Assembly: GCF_021864465.1 (NCBI RefSeq)
Contig: NZ_JAKKUV010000006.1
Coordinates: forward strand, 62,001 to 126,000
DNA length: 64,000 bases
DNA from: Hyphobacterium sp. SN044
GTDB taxonomy: Bacteria; Pseudomonadota; Alphaproteobacteria; Caulobacterales; Maricaulaceae
Reading direction: 5' to 3'
In this document: positions 8,165 to 17,698 of the stretch, piece after piece
Position numbering within the stretch: position 1 is the first letter of the stretch
How the letters are laid out: every line of letters starts with the position of its first letter
Notes under the pieces: generated by a model
The model's database searches: none
Told to the model about the DNA's origin: nothing
What the model saw: only the letters and a program-made list of their open reading frames with translations
Translations under genes and position numbers: made by a program

Positions 8165-9608
8165 ACAAGGCAGCGACGTCCCGCCGGACAACTTTCCCGA
8201 CCGCATTGCGCGGCAGGGCGTCGGCGCGATGAAACCGCTTCGGCACGGCGGCCACGCCAATCGCGTCACGCACGGCAGCGGCCAGCGCCTCGTCCGGGAC
8301 GTCTCTCGACGCGACAATCACCGCTTCGACCCGGTCCCCCCAATAGGGGTCGGCCACCCCGTAGACGCAGGCTTCGCTGACCCCGGCGACCTGCAGCAAT
8401 GCCTGTTCGACCTGCGCCGGATAGACGTTGAACCCGCCCGTGATCAGGACATCGCGCGCACGTCCCCGGATGAAGAGATAACCGTCTTCGCCGAGCCGAC
8501 CGAGATCACCTGTATGCAGCCATCCCGCCTCATCAAGCGGTGAGGGTTCGCCGGTCAGATAGGATTTGATCGTCAACGGCCCCCGGGCGAGGATTTCCCC
8601 GACCCCGTCGGCATCGGGCTTCTCGATACGCACTTCCGTCGAGGGACAGGGACGGCCACAGCTTTCGATATGGCCGCTCTCGGCAAGACCCTCCGCCGAC
8701 ATCGCGGCAATCGCCATCGGCGCTTCGACCTGTCCGTACATCACGCCGAGCTTCGGACCGAAGGCGGCCTGCGCCCGTGCGATCTGCGCCGGCGGCATCG
8801 GAGCAGCGCTGTAGATGAGTTGCCGGAGACGTCGAAAGCGTTCGGGCCGGGCACCGTCGCGCTCCATCAGCTTCACGATCAGCGTCGGCGGCATGAAGGC
8901 GAGGCTGATACCCCGCTCCGCCATCAGGTCGAGCAGGCCGTCCGGTTCGGACGTCGACACGATTTCGTGCCGCCCGCCCGCCGCCAGCACGGGAAGAAGC
9001 AGGTGAAACGCACCGTGCGAAAGCGGCGCCACGGCGAGGTTCACATCCGTCCGCCCGATCCCGAAAACCGATGTCAGATCGTCCATCACGGTCGAAATTA
9101 CCCGATGGGTCTGGGCCACCGCCTTGGGCTCGCCCGTCGTCCCCCCGGTCAGCTTGACCGACATCGTGTCGTCCGGCGTCCGTTCGGGAAATCCATGCTG
9201 CGGCAAGGCACGCGCCGGTAGGGTGTCCGGATCGCTCCCTTCGAAACGCCAGGTCCAGTCCAGTGGCGTGACGCACGCCTCGACCGCCTCGTCGAGGATC
9301 AGGAGATCGGGCCGCAGCCGCGCGTTGACGCCGTCATTCAGGGACCGGGCGGCGCGCGGATTGACCGGCAGCCAGGCATGCCCCGCGATGAAGATGCCGA
9401 ACATCGCGACGACATGAGCGGCGTGATTGCGCGCGGCGAGCGCGACAAGGCACTTCTCCTCGCCCAGCGCCTCGTTCAGAGCCGCTGCAAACCCGCGGGC
9501 GCGCGCGGCCAGTTCACCGTGGGTCAGTTCGACCCCGAGATCATCGCGAAGGGCGGGCCGGTCCGGTTCGGCATCGGCGCGGCGCAGAAACCGGTTGATC
9601 GGCAGCAT
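8142..9608 (-). CDS. acyl-CoA synthetase (AMP-forming), 488 aa
   Basis: This class I adenylate-forming ligase activates a carboxylic acid with ATP and CoA. It shows the P-loop KLTGGTTGEPKAV, the A8-like region GWLHTGDLGRLGEDGYLFIRGR, and the C-terminal PRNAVGKVVRRD with the acylation Lys. At 488 aa it is compact, in the range of benzoate-type or short-chain ligases. The ATG at 9608 shares its A with the stop of the upstream thiolase (TGATG), so it is last in the minus-strand operon that begins at 15008. The specific acid is unknown; an aromatic or branched acid fits the context. Confidence 0.85.
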   Translation of the reverse strand: MLPINRFLRRADAEPDRPALRDDLGVELTHGELAARARGFAAALNEALGEEKCLVALAARNHAAHVVAMFGIFIAGHAWLPVNPRAARSLNDGVNARLRPDLLILDEAVEACVTPLDWTWRFEGSDPDTLPARALPQHGFPERTPDDTMSVKLTGGTTGEPKAVAQTHRVISTVMDDLTSVFGIGRTDVNLAVAPLSHGAFHLLLPVLAAGGRHEIVSTSEPDGLLDLMAERGISLAFMPPTLIVKLMERDGARPERFRRLRQLIYSAAPMPPAQIARAQAAFGPKLGVMYGQVEAPMAIAAMSAEGLAESGHIESCGRPCPSTEVRIEKPDADGVGEILARGPLTIKSYLTGEPSPLDEAGWLHTGDLGRLGEDGYLFIRGRARDVLITGGFNVYPAQVEQALLQVAGVSEACVYGVADPYWGDRVEAVIVASRDVPDEALAAAVRDAIGVAAVPKRFHRADALPRNAVGKVVRRDVAALFSGPDGA

Positions 9609-10849
9609 CAGGACGGCCGCTCCAGCACGGTCACCGTAGTTGCGGCCTCCTCGACATCGAGGAAACCGCCGCCATTCTCCGCGACCGCAATTCGCGCACC
9701 CTCGACCTGACGTGTCCCGGCCTCGCCGCGAAGATGCAGGCAAAGCTCGTAAAGTTGAGCGATCCCGGTGGCCCCGACCGGATGGCCTTTCGACACCAGA
9801 CCGCCGGACGGATTGACTGGCGTGAGCCCACCGATCCGGGTCTCTCCCCTTTCGGTCCACGCCCCGCCTTCACCGACACCGCAAAGGCCGAGATTTTCGA
9901 TCTGCTGGATCTCCGCCCAGGCGGTCGCATCATGCACTTCGGCCAGATCGATATCGCCCGGGGATATCCCGGCCATGTCGTACGCCGCCCGGGCCGCTCT
10001 TGCGCCGATATGGTTGGCGTAGTCGCCCGGTGCGCGCGGCCCGGTGCTGACCAGCGCAATGCCGCGCAAGCCCACAGCCCGCGCCCTTGCTTCTGCAGGC
10101 AGCGCGTCCTCCGCCATCAGCACCAATGCCGCCGCCCCGTCGCTGATCGGCGCACACATGGACCGGGTAAACGGCCACACGATCGGCTTGTCGGCCAGCA
10201 CCGCCTCGACACTCATCGGCGTGCGGTATTGCGCCAGCGGATTATGGACCGAGTGATCGTGGTTTTTCGCCGCCGCCATCGCGATCTGGCGCTGCGTCGT
10301 GCCGAATGTCTTCATGTGAAGACGGGCGAGCGCGGCATAGCTGTCCATGAAGAAGCTGCGCGTGTCGGCCGGCGTCTCGCAGCCCGCGGGGATGATGTCG
10401 GCGGCCAGACCGCCGACCGCCGCCTCGATTTCGTCGATCCGCGAGATATCCGTGCCGCCGAGAAAGGCTTTTGCAGCCGCCTCCGGCCGATCGGGGAAGA
10501 ACATCTTCTCCGCCCCGGCGACCAGGACGCAGCTCGCCAGCCCGGCCCGGATATGCGCTGCCGCCTGCCACAGAGCGGTCGAGCCGCTGGCACAGGCATT
10601 CTCGACATTGGCGATCGGGATGGAGTGGATGCCCGCGGCCTTCAGCGCGATCTGACCCCTGATCGTGTTCTGGCCTTCAAGGATGGGCTGACGCGTATTG
10701 GCAAACCACGCCGCCTCGATCCGGTCCGCGCCGATCCCCGCATCGCGCAGCGCGCCGGTCACCGCCTCGGCGGTCATCTCGGCAACGCTGCGTGCGGGCT
10801 GCTTGCCCATCGCCGTCATCGAGATGCCGGCGATCGCGAGGCGGGTCAT
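9608..10849 (-). CDS. thiolase-family protein (SCP2/lipid-transfer type)
   Basis: This 413-aa thiolase-fold enzyme has the nucleophile Cys in ENACASGST and the base His in GHPVGATG. Two positions depart from typical SCP2-thiolases: the usual HDCF loop reads HDATAW, and the end motif is AENGGGF. It may cleave or form a C-C bond on an unusual acyl-CoA, or act as an aldolase-like partner. The TGATG overlap with the upstream ligase and with the downstream ligase gives strict translational coupling. ATG 10849 is used because the longer frame extends into the preceding gene. Confidence 0.82.
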   Translation of the reverse strand: MTRLAIAGISMTAMGKQPARSVAEMTAEAVTGALRDAGIGADRIEAAWFANTRQPILEGQNTIRGQIALKAAGIHSIPIANVENACASGSTALWQAAAHIRAGLASCVLVAGAEKMFFPDRPEAAAKAFLGGTDISRIDEIEAAVGGLAADIIPAGCETPADTRSFFMDSYAALARLHMKTFGTTQRQIAMAAAKNHDHSVHNPLAQYRTPMSVEAVLADKPIVWPFTRSMCAPISDGAAALVLMAEDALPAEARARAVGLRGIALVSTGPRAPGDYANHIGARAARAAYDMAGISPGDIDLAEVHDATAWAEIQQIENLGLCGVGEGGAWTERGETRIGGLTPVNPSGGLVSKGHPVGATGIAQLYELCLHLRGEAGTRQVEGARIAVAENGGGFLDVEEAATTVTVLERPS

Positions 10850-12519
10850 CAGGCCTCCAGGCGCTTCTTCAGATCGTCGCGTACCACCTTGTTCAGCGGA
10901 TTGCGCGGTAGGGCGTCGACGATCTCCAGCCGTTCCGGCCATTTGAACTTCGCCACGCCTTCCGCCTCGAGGAAGGCTTTCACGTCATCGAGCGTCAGCA
11001 ACGCGCCGGGCTTCAATACGGCGAACAGGCAGACCTTCTCGCCCATCGTCTCGTCGGGATAGCCGCACACCGCCGCTTCCGCGATGGCCGGATGCGCGCT
11101 CAGTATGCCGTCGAGTTCCTCCGGGGAAATATTCATCCCGCCCCGGATGATCAGCTCCTTGCGGCGCCCCTTGAAGCGATAGAAAGCCTGCAGTTCGCCC
11201 TCGCCAGCAATCTCGAACAGGTCACCGGTCCGGAAATAACCCTCGGCGTCGAACACGTCGGTCCCGGCATCGTTGAGATACCCTTCGAACACATTCGGCC
11301 CGCGGATCAGCACCTCGCCCGTCCGGCCCGGTTCGAGGATTTCCTCGTCATCCTTCTCCCAGTCGACGAGCTTGGTCTCGAAGCGCTCGGCGAACCGGTT
11401 GTTCCACTTGAACTCCGGCCGTCCGAAGCGCGGGAACAGGGTCGCGCGCTGTTCGGAATCCGGAACTTCATTGGGTCCGCCGCACAGGCCGATCCCCTCG
11501 TTCGAACCGAAGAAATTGATGATCTCGATGCCGAACTTGTCCTTGAACCCTTTCACCATCCACGGGTCGAGCGGCGCACTGCCCGAGGCGATGTATTTCG
11601 CCGCCGACAGATCGGTCGCCGCGTGCAGCGCCTCGGTCTTCAGGAAGATGTTAAGGACCGCAGGCGGCGCGATCGTGTAGGCGACCTTCTCCGCGCTCAT
11701 CTGCTTGAGGAAGACCGGCAGATCGAACGGGTGGTGCAGCACCAGGGTCGATGCGATCTGGGGCCAGTAGAACATGAAGCCCGACAGTGACGCCATGTTT
11801 GTCATCGGGAAGGGGTTCAGCATCACTGCCCCTTCGGGCAGCGGCACGGCATCCTGCACGGCAAGAACCTGGGCGAACCAGTGCTGATGCGTTCGCGGCA
11901 CACCTTTGGGCGTTCCCGTCGTTCCCGACGTCCAGCAGACCGTGAACAGGTCTTCCGCCTTGCCCTTCGCCTTGACGGTGCGCTCCGGCCGGCCGGGATT
12001 GATGCCCAGCGCGGTAAAGCCCGGCTTCGTCCGCCCATAGGCAAAGCGCAGACAATTGTCGGGCAGCGACCCGGCGACCGCCGGTGCGGCCTCCGCGCCC
12101 TTGAATTCGCTCACGCCGATGAAAGCCCTCGCCGGCAATTCGTGAGAGGTGTGGCGGATTTCATGGCGGCCATACTGCATCGGCACGGGGCTGATGATGG
12201 CGCCCAGACGCGACAGCGCGAGATAAACGACCGGCAGTTCGGCGGTGTTCGGCAGCTGGACCAGAACACTGTCGCCATGGCCGATCCCGGCCTTCGAAAG
12301 CTGCGCCGCCAGATTGTTCGAGGCATTGACCAGACCGGCATAGCTGAGCCGCGATTGCGTCCGCCCGACCAGGGCCTCGCAATCGGGTGGATCGATCACC
12401 GCTTCCCGGTCCGGCGCGCCCTTCGCCGCGGCATCGACGACGGCGTGAAACGTCCGGTCGTCCCACCAGCCGAGTTTGCGATAGCGCTTGTGCCGGTCCG
12501 CGCGGCTGTCCTTGCCCAT
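10849..12519 (-). CDS. acyl-CoA synthetase (AMP-forming), 556 aa
   Basis: This full-length fatty/aromatic acid-CoA ligase has the P-loop TSGTTGTPKGVPRTH, a substrate-pocket region INFFGSNEGIGLCGGP, the hinge YFRTGDLFEIAGEGELQAFYR and the C-terminal PRNPLNKVVRDDLKK. The overall style recalls cyclic or aromatic carboxylate-CoA ligases. It is the second of two ligases flanking a thiolase in one operon, suggesting that two acids released by one cleavage reaction are activated separately. A 65-bp gap separates it from the carotenoid-oxygenase-family gene upstream. Confidence 0.85.
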   Translation of the reverse strand: MGKDSRADRHKRYRKLGWWDDRTFHAVVDAAAKGAPDREAVIDPPDCEALVGRTQSRLSYAGLVNASNNLAAQLSKAGIGHGDSVLVQLPNTAELPVVYLALSRLGAIISPVPMQYGRHEIRHTSHELPARAFIGVSEFKGAEAAPAVAGSLPDNCLRFAYGRTKPGFTALGINPGRPERTVKAKGKAEDLFTVCWTSGTTGTPKGVPRTHQHWFAQVLAVQDAVPLPEGAVMLNPFPMTNMASLSGFMFYWPQIASTLVLHHPFDLPVFLKQMSAEKVAYTIAPPAVLNIFLKTEALHAATDLSAAKYIASGSAPLDPWMVKGFKDKFGIEIINFFGSNEGIGLCGGPNEVPDSEQRATLFPRFGRPEFKWNNRFAERFETKLVDWEKDDEEILEPGRTGEVLIRGPNVFEGYLNDAGTDVFDAEGYFRTGDLFEIAGEGELQAFYRFKGRRKELIIRGGMNISPEELDGILSAHPAIAEAAVCGYPDETMGEKVCLFAVLKPGALLTLDDVKAFLEAEGVAKFKWPERLEIVDALPRNPLNKVVRDDLKKRLEA

Positions 12520-12584
12520 GCCTGTCTCCCCTGCGCCGGTTCTCCGGCCTGATTATTCGTTGCTTGTTCTGGATTGTCGCGCCG

Positions 12585-14024
12585 TCAGGCCGCGATCTCT
12601 CCGCCCGGCACCCATGTGCCGTGGAATCCGGCGGGCACACGTTGCGGCAGCTTGATCCGTGCGAGCGGCTTCTCGCCAAAATCCTTCGCGTCGAGGATCA
12701 GGGCCTCGGACCGGCCCTCCCGCGCATCGGTCACGAAGGTGATGACATAGCCATCGTCCTCGCCCATGGCCCCGACACGCGGGGCGAAGGCAGGCTCCGA
12801 TCCATAGACGCCTTCGGGAAAGCGGTGATCGACGCCCTGCCCGGTCTCGAGATCGTATTTCACCATGCCGTCGAACACCTGCGTATCCGTGTTCGGAATG
12901 GTGACATTGTAGGAATATCGGGTGCGGTAACCCATCTCGTCGAGATTGACGACGGGGAACTCCGTTCGCCGGTCGTCGAGATGCTCAACCTTCGTTTCGC
13001 CGGTCGAGAGGTTGAACCGCCAGCGATGCAGCTCCGCCTGCAGCGCCAGCACCGCCGCCATCGGCGCATAGGGGCCGAATTCACGGTTCGGCGGCAGGCC
13101 GTTCGGCACCATCTTGCAGGCACAGAAGACGATCTCGTCGCCTTCCTCCCACGCATTGATGCCGTGGTAGATGTAGCAGGGGTCGGTCTCGAACCAGCGC
13201 ACCGGTCCCGTGCCGTCGCGTCGGATCACCGCGAACCGGGCCGGCAGATCCTTCGGCTGGTGGATCTGCCACATGCCGTTGCGCAGCCCGGCCTCGGTGA
13301 ACACGACCGGCAGATCCATCAGGATCATGTAATTCTCGGTGATCGCCATGTCGTGCGGCAGGCGCGGGCCTGGCAGGTCGATTTCGCGGAACCATTTCAG
13401 TTCATTGTCCTTCGACACCACACCCGCCGACATCACCGGTTTGTAGAGGTCGTAGTCGAAGAACAGGAATTCCCCGGTCTTGGCATCCGTCTTGGAATGC
13501 GCCGAGACATTCTTCGGCAGCGCGCCGGAGAAGGTTTCCGTGCGTACCGTCTCCAGCGTGCGCGCATCGACCCGGACCGGCTGTCCGCTGACATACCAGA
13601 GCGCCAGCAGCGATCCGTTGTGGAAGACCACGTCGGTATTGGCCGTGTCCTTGTAGGTCGTCGGCGTCCGGTCGCGATGCGCGGGCAGAAGGATGCCGCC
13701 GGCATCAAGCCGCCCGGCCTTCTCCGCCTCGTGATCCGCCGTGCGGATATAGCGGTTGCGATACTCCGCCTTGCCGTTCTCGAAATGGATGGCGTGCAGC
13801 ATGCCGTCGCCGTCGAACCAGTGATGCATTCCCTCCGGCGGCGTCATCGGATTGGGTCCGTTGCGCACATAGATGCCCCAGAGATCGGCCGGAATATCAC
13901 CCTCGACCTCGAGTTCCAGCGCGGTGACCTCCTCCTTCACCGGGGCATAGACGCCCTTCAGATAGGGGTTGAACTGGTTGAGTTCGGTCAGCCCTTTCTC
14001 GAAATCGCTCTGGAAGATCGTCAT
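12585..14024 (-). CDS. carotenoid oxygenase / lignostilbene-type dioxygenase (copy 1)
   Basis: This 479-aa non-heme Fe(II) dioxygenase of the carotenoid cleavage family splits an alkene double bond into two carbonyls. The four iron-binding His of the seven-blade propeller are present at H176 (SAHSKTD), H224 (RLPHDMA), H287 (YIYHGINAWEEGDE) and H468 (FHGTW). The YVRNGPNP and WFDGDGM blocks near the N terminus are family hallmarks. It sits between a nitronate-monooxygenase-like gene (24 bp upstream) and acyl-CoA ligases. The substrate could be a stilbene, a phenylpropanoid with a conjugated side chain, or an apocarotenoid. A second diverged copy lies at 19165-20646. Confidence 0.9.
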   Translation of the reverse strand: MTIFQSDFEKGLTELNQFNPYLKGVYAPVKEEVTALELEVEGDIPADLWGIYVRNGPNPMTPPEGMHHWFDGDGMLHAIHFENGKAEYRNRYIRTADHEAEKAGRLDAGGILLPAHRDRTPTTYKDTANTDVVFHNGSLLALWYVSGQPVRVDARTLETVRTETFSGALPKNVSAHSKTDAKTGEFLFFDYDLYKPVMSAGVVSKDNELKWFREIDLPGPRLPHDMAITENYMILMDLPVVFTEAGLRNGMWQIHQPKDLPARFAVIRRDGTGPVRWFETDPCYIYHGINAWEEGDEIVFCACKMVPNGLPPNREFGPYAPMAAVLALQAELHRWRFNLSTGETKVEHLDDRRTEFPVVNLDEMGYRTRYSYNVTIPNTDTQVFDGMVKYDLETGQGVDHRFPEGVYGSEPAFAPRVGAMGEDDGYVITFVTDAREGRSEALILDAKDFGEKPLARIKLPQRVPAGFHGTWVPGGEIAA

Positions 14025-14048
14025 CGGAGAACCCTTTTCTGATGCGGA

Positions 14049-15008
14049 CTATTGTGCGGCTGACCGGTGAACGGCTGCGGAATGAACCGGCGTGGCGCAG
14101 GCGTCACGATACTCGGTTTCCAGCGCGGCAACGATCGCTTCGACCGGCACGATGCCGGTCACGGAACCGACGCCATGCCCGGCCGACCAGACATCGCGCC
14201 AGGCCTTCACCTGGTTCTCGCTGTCGGAGAAATCCGGACCGTCGGAGCGGCCTTCGCCGCCGACGCCCATGCGTTCGAGACTGGCCTTGAGATAGTAGGC
14301 ATTCGCACCCGTCAGCTTGTTCGACATGACGAGGTCTTCGAACTCGGCCGCGACCACCATCTGCCGATAGTCGGCGCTGGCGAGACTGTCGTCGGCGGCG
14401 ATGAAGCGCGTGCCCATATAAGCGAGATCCGCGCCCAGCACTTCCGCCGCGCGGATGCCGCGGCCGTCACTGATACCGCCGCCCAGAATGACCGGCCCGT
14501 CGAAGAAGCGGCGCACGGCGGACACGAAGGCGAAGGGCGACATCGGTCCGGTATGGCCGCCCGCCCCCGACGCGACGAGCACCAGACCGTCCGCGCCCTG
14601 ATCGACCGCCTTTCGGGCGAACGGCACGCTGTTCACATCGGCGAAGACCAGACCGCCATAGCCATGAACCGTGTCGACCACGCGCCGCGGTCCGCCCAGT
14701 GCCGTGATCACGACATCGGGCCTGTGCTGTGCAACAAGATCGAGCTCAGCCTCGAAGCGGGCGTAGCTGGAATGCGTAACCATGTTGGCCGCGAAGGGCG
14801 CGATATCCGGCTGCGGCGCGCACACCAGTCGCATCCACTCCGCCAGCGTCTCGATCGTGCGCGCATTGGGAAACGGGAAGGACGCCATCAGTCCGGCGCG
14901 CCGCGCGCTCTGGACCATGTCCGGCCCGGAAACGAGGAACATCGGAGCCACGGCGACCGGCAGCCGCATGCGCGATTTCAGGGCATCGAATTGGGCTCTC
15001 GCGGTCAA
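14049..15008 (-). CDS. nitronate monooxygenase / NPD-like FMN enzyme
   Basis: This 319-aa TIM-barrel flavoprotein belongs to the 2-nitropropane dioxygenase-like family. It has the opening RLPVAVAPMFLVSGP, ASGAGGHTG for FMN phosphate contact, and GGGISDGRGIRAAEVLGADLAYMGTRF at the C-terminal FMN site (quoted in part). The start is TTG 15008, which follows GGAG and keeps the full N-terminal strand; ATG 14969 is the alternative. Many such proteins in catabolic clusters act as enoyl reductases or alkyl oxidases rather than on nitro compounds, so the activity is open. It is first in the minus-strand operon running to 8142. Confidence 0.8.
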   Translation of the reverse strand: MTARAQFDALKSRMRLPVAVAPMFLVSGPDMVQSARRAGLMASFPFPNARTIETLAEWMRLVCAPQPDIAPFAANMVTHSSYARFEAELDLVAQHRPDVVITALGGPRRVVDTVHGYGGLVFADVNSVPFARKAVDQGADGLVLVASGAGGHTGPMSPFAFVSAVRRFFDGPVILGGGISDGRGIRAAEVLGADLAYMGTRFIAADDSLASADYRQMVVAAEFEDLVMSNKLTGANAYYLKASLERMGVGGEGRSDGPDFSDSENQVKAWRDVWSAGHGVGSVTGIVPVEAIVAALETEYRDACATPVHSAAVHRSAAQ

Positions 15009-15220
15009 GTGTCCAGACTCCGACAGAAACTTTCATAACGCTACCTTCGCCGTCGGAGCGCGGCAAGACCTTCCACGCGCGATTGCGCATGCCCGGTACG
15101 CAGCAGGATTCCCCCTCTTGTTCTGTCTGCATCAAGGGGTTAGCTTAGGTTTCGAAATGAAAGTGAGTGCGCTGGGCTGCCGCGCACCGCGGCGAAGCCG
15201 CCGCTCGGGAAGGGGTCAAA

Positions 15221-16489
15221 ATGTCAGGAAATTCGCGCTCCGGGACCGCCCGGCCGTCGGCAGAGCCCGTCTTCATTCTCGGCGGCGCGCAGAGCGATTT
15301 CGCCCGCAACTGGGCCCGCGACGACAAGGGCCTTTTCGAATTGATCTCGGAGACGACGGCCGCGGCCCTCGACGACGCGCGGATCGAGGCCTCCGATGTC
15401 GACGTCATCCATGTCGGCAATTTTGCTGCGGAGCTTTTCTGCGGACAGGGCCTGCTCGGCGGCATGGCGGTACACGCCCATCCGGACTTCGCCGGCCTGC
15501 CGACCAGCCGCCATGAAGCGGCCTGCGCCTCCGGATCGATGGCGATCTTCTCGGCCATGGCGGACATCGAGTCCGGCCGCTACGGCCTCGCCGCCGTGAT
15601 CGGCGTGGAGATGATGCGCAACGTCCCGGGCCAGACCGCTGCCGAACATCTCGGCAGTGCCGCCTGGGCCGGCCGGGAGGCGCTCGGCGCGCGCTATCTC
15701 TGGCCGCGCATGTTTTCCGACACTGCCGAGGAATACGACCGCCGCTACGGCCTCGATCCGGAACATCTCGCGGCGATCTCGCGCACCAATTTCGCCAATG
15801 CCAAGCGCAATCCGAACGCCCAGACCCGCAGCTGGCAGTTCGGCGAGAACAGCTTCGCGCAGGACGACGAAGCCAACCCGGTGATCGAAGGCCGGATGCG
15901 CAAGAGCGATTGCGGCCAGGTTACGGACGGCGCGGCGGTCATCTTCCTCGCATCCGAGACCGTCGCACGCGACTACGCGGCGGCGCGCGGCCTCGATCTC
16001 GCGGACATTCCGCGCATCAAGGGCTGGGGTCACACCACGGCGCCCCTCCTGTTCGAAGCCAAGCTGGCCGAGAGCCGCGGCAAGGATGGCTACATGTTCC
16101 CCTGGGTGCGAAAGGCCATCACCGACGCCTATGCCCGCGCCGGGATTGCCGGACCGCAGGACCTCGATCTCGTCGAAACCCATGATTGCTTCTCGATCAC
16201 CGAATACATGGCCATCGAACATTTCGGCCTCGCGGCGCCGGGCGAAGCCTGGAAGCCGGTCGAGGAAGGCGTCATCGCGATGGATGGAACATTGCCGTTC
16301 AATCCGTCGGGGGGCCTGATCGGTCTCGGCCATCCGGTCGGCGCGACGGGCGTACGCATGGCGCTCGATGCCGCACGGCAGACCACAGGCAAGGCCGGCG
16401 ACTATCAGGTCGGCGGCGCAAAGACCGCCGCGACCTACAATGTCGGCGGCTCGACTACGGCCAGCGCCTGCCTCGTGATCGGGACCTGA
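15221..16489 (+). CDS. acetyl-CoA acetyltransferase-like thiolase (SCP2 type)
   Basis: This 422-aa thiolase has the active-site Cys in HEAACASGSMA, the HDCF loop in VETHDCFSITEY and His in GHPVGATG, all intact. The mature SCP2-thiolase pattern suggests beta-keto acyl-CoA cleavage with bulky acyl groups. ATG 15221 follows AGGGG at good spacing. It is transcribed divergently from the nitronate-monooxygenase-like gene across a 212-bp region and is followed after 6 bp by a second thiolase, so two thiolases are co-expressed. Confidence 0.85.
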   Translation: MSGNSRSGTARPSAEPVFILGGAQSDFARNWARDDKGLFELISETTAAALDDARIEASDVDVIHVGNFAAELFCGQGLLGGMAVHAHPDFAGLPTSRHEAACASGSMAIFSAMADIESGRYGLAAVIGVEMMRNVPGQTAAEHLGSAAWAGREALGARYLWPRMFSDTAEEYDRRYGLDPEHLAAISRTNFANAKRNPNAQTRSWQFGENSFAQDDEANPVIEGRMRKSDCGQVTDGAAVIFLASETVARDYAAARGLDLADIPRIKGWGHTTAPLLFEAKLAESRGKDGYMFPWVRKAITDAYARAGIAGPQDLDLVETHDCFSITEYMAIEHFGLAAPGEAWKPVEEGVIAMDGTLPFNPSGGLIGLGHPVGATGVRMALDAARQTTGKAGDYQVGGAKTAATYNVGGSTTASACLVIGT

Positions 16490-16495
16490 TTGCGC

Positions 16496-17698
16496 ATGGA
16501 CATCTATCTCTACGACGCGGTGCGCACGCCGCGCGGCAAGTCGAAAGAAACGGGCGGGCTTGCCGAATTCACGCCGCATGAGCTGGTGCGCCAGCTTGTC
16601 GCCGCCCTGAAATCCCGGACCTCGCCCGAAGCGATCGACCGGGCTGCCGCAATGACCCTCGGCTGTGTCGGACAGATCGGCGCCCAAGGAGGCCATCTCG
16701 CCCTCGTCAGCCGCCTTCACGCGGGATTGCCGGAAGCCGTCCGTGCCCTGACGATCAACAATTACTGCGTATCCGGAATGACCGCCGTCGGCCTGTCCGC
16801 ACACGAGGCAACGGGTTTCGGCGACGATCGGTTGCGCCTCGCCGGCGGGGTCGAGATGATGTCCCGCGTCGCCTTCATGGGCGACCACGCCTTCTACTAT
16901 GACGACCCGGAAACCGCGCGGAATCTGCGCTATGTGCCGGTCGTCCTTTCCGCCGATCTGATGGCCACGATGGAAGGCTTCACCAAGGCCGACCTCGACG
17001 CCGTGACCGCCCGCTCGCACCAGCGCGCGACGGCGGCCATGGAATACGAGCGCAGCGAGATCGTCGCGGTGACACGTGCCGACGGCAGCATTGCGCTCGA
17101 TCTCGACGAATGCGTCCGCCCCGGCACGACCGCCGAAGGTCTCGCGGCGATGGAGCCCGCCTTCGGCGAACTGGGCGCCAAGGGTTTCGACAAGGTGATG
17201 CTGAACGCCCGGCCGGAACTGGACGGGATCCGGCACCTGCACTCGGTCGCGAACTGCCCGCCCACCTGCGACGGGGCGAGCCTCGTCCTGCTTGGCTCGA
17301 AAGCCGCGGGCGAGGCCGCCGGACTGAAACCCCGTGCGCGTATCAGGGCGCTGGCGGAAGCGACCGCCGATCCGGTGCTGCAGCTGACCGCCGGCTTTGC
17401 GGCGCTCGACACGGTGCTGGACCGCGCCGGAATGGCGCTCGGCGACTTCGACCGCATCGAGTTCATGGAAGCCTTTGCCGCCACGCCGGTGAAGTTTGAA
17501 CGCGACTATGCGCCGGACATCGACAAGGTGAACCCCGAGGGCGGTCATCTGGCCATGGGCCACCCGATGGGCGCGTCCGGCGCCATCCTGATTTCGACCC
17601 TGCTGGCCGGCCTTGAACGTCAGGGCGGCACGACCGGCCTGGCCGTCGCGCATGGCGGCTCGGGGGTCGGCTCGGCGATCGTGATCGAACGGGTCTAG
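16496..17698 (+). CDS. acetyl-CoA C-acyltransferase-like thiolase with altered second catalytic site
   Basis: This 400-aa protein is of the FadA/AtoB-type thiolase family. It opens with DAVRTPRGKSK, has the nucleophile Cys in NNYCVSGM and the His in GHPMGASG. The C-terminal block that normally reads C-x-G-G-G is AVAHGGSGVGSA, so the second catalytic Cys is replaced by His. This may alter proton transfer or favour another reaction. I use ATG 16496 rather than TTG 16490, 6 bp after the upstream thiolase stop. The 3' end overlaps the convergent SDR gene by 4 bp. Confidence 0.85.
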   Translation: MDIYLYDAVRTPRGKSKETGGLAEFTPHELVRQLVAALKSRTSPEAIDRAAAMTLGCVGQIGAQGGHLALVSRLHAGLPEAVRALTINNYCVSGMTAVGLSAHEATGFGDDRLRLAGGVEMMSRVAFMGDHAFYYDDPETARNLRYVPVVLSADLMATMEGFTKADLDAVTARSHQRATAAMEYERSEIVAVTRADGSIALDLDECVRPGTTAEGLAAMEPAFGELGAKGFDKVMLNARPELDGIRHLHSVANCPPTCDGASLVLLGSKAAGEAAGLKPRARIRALAEATADPVLQLTAGFAALDTVLDRAGMALGDFDRIEFMEAFAATPVKFERDYAPDIDKVNPEGGHLAMGHPMGASGAILISTLLAGLERQGGTTGLAVAHGGSGVGSAIVIERV

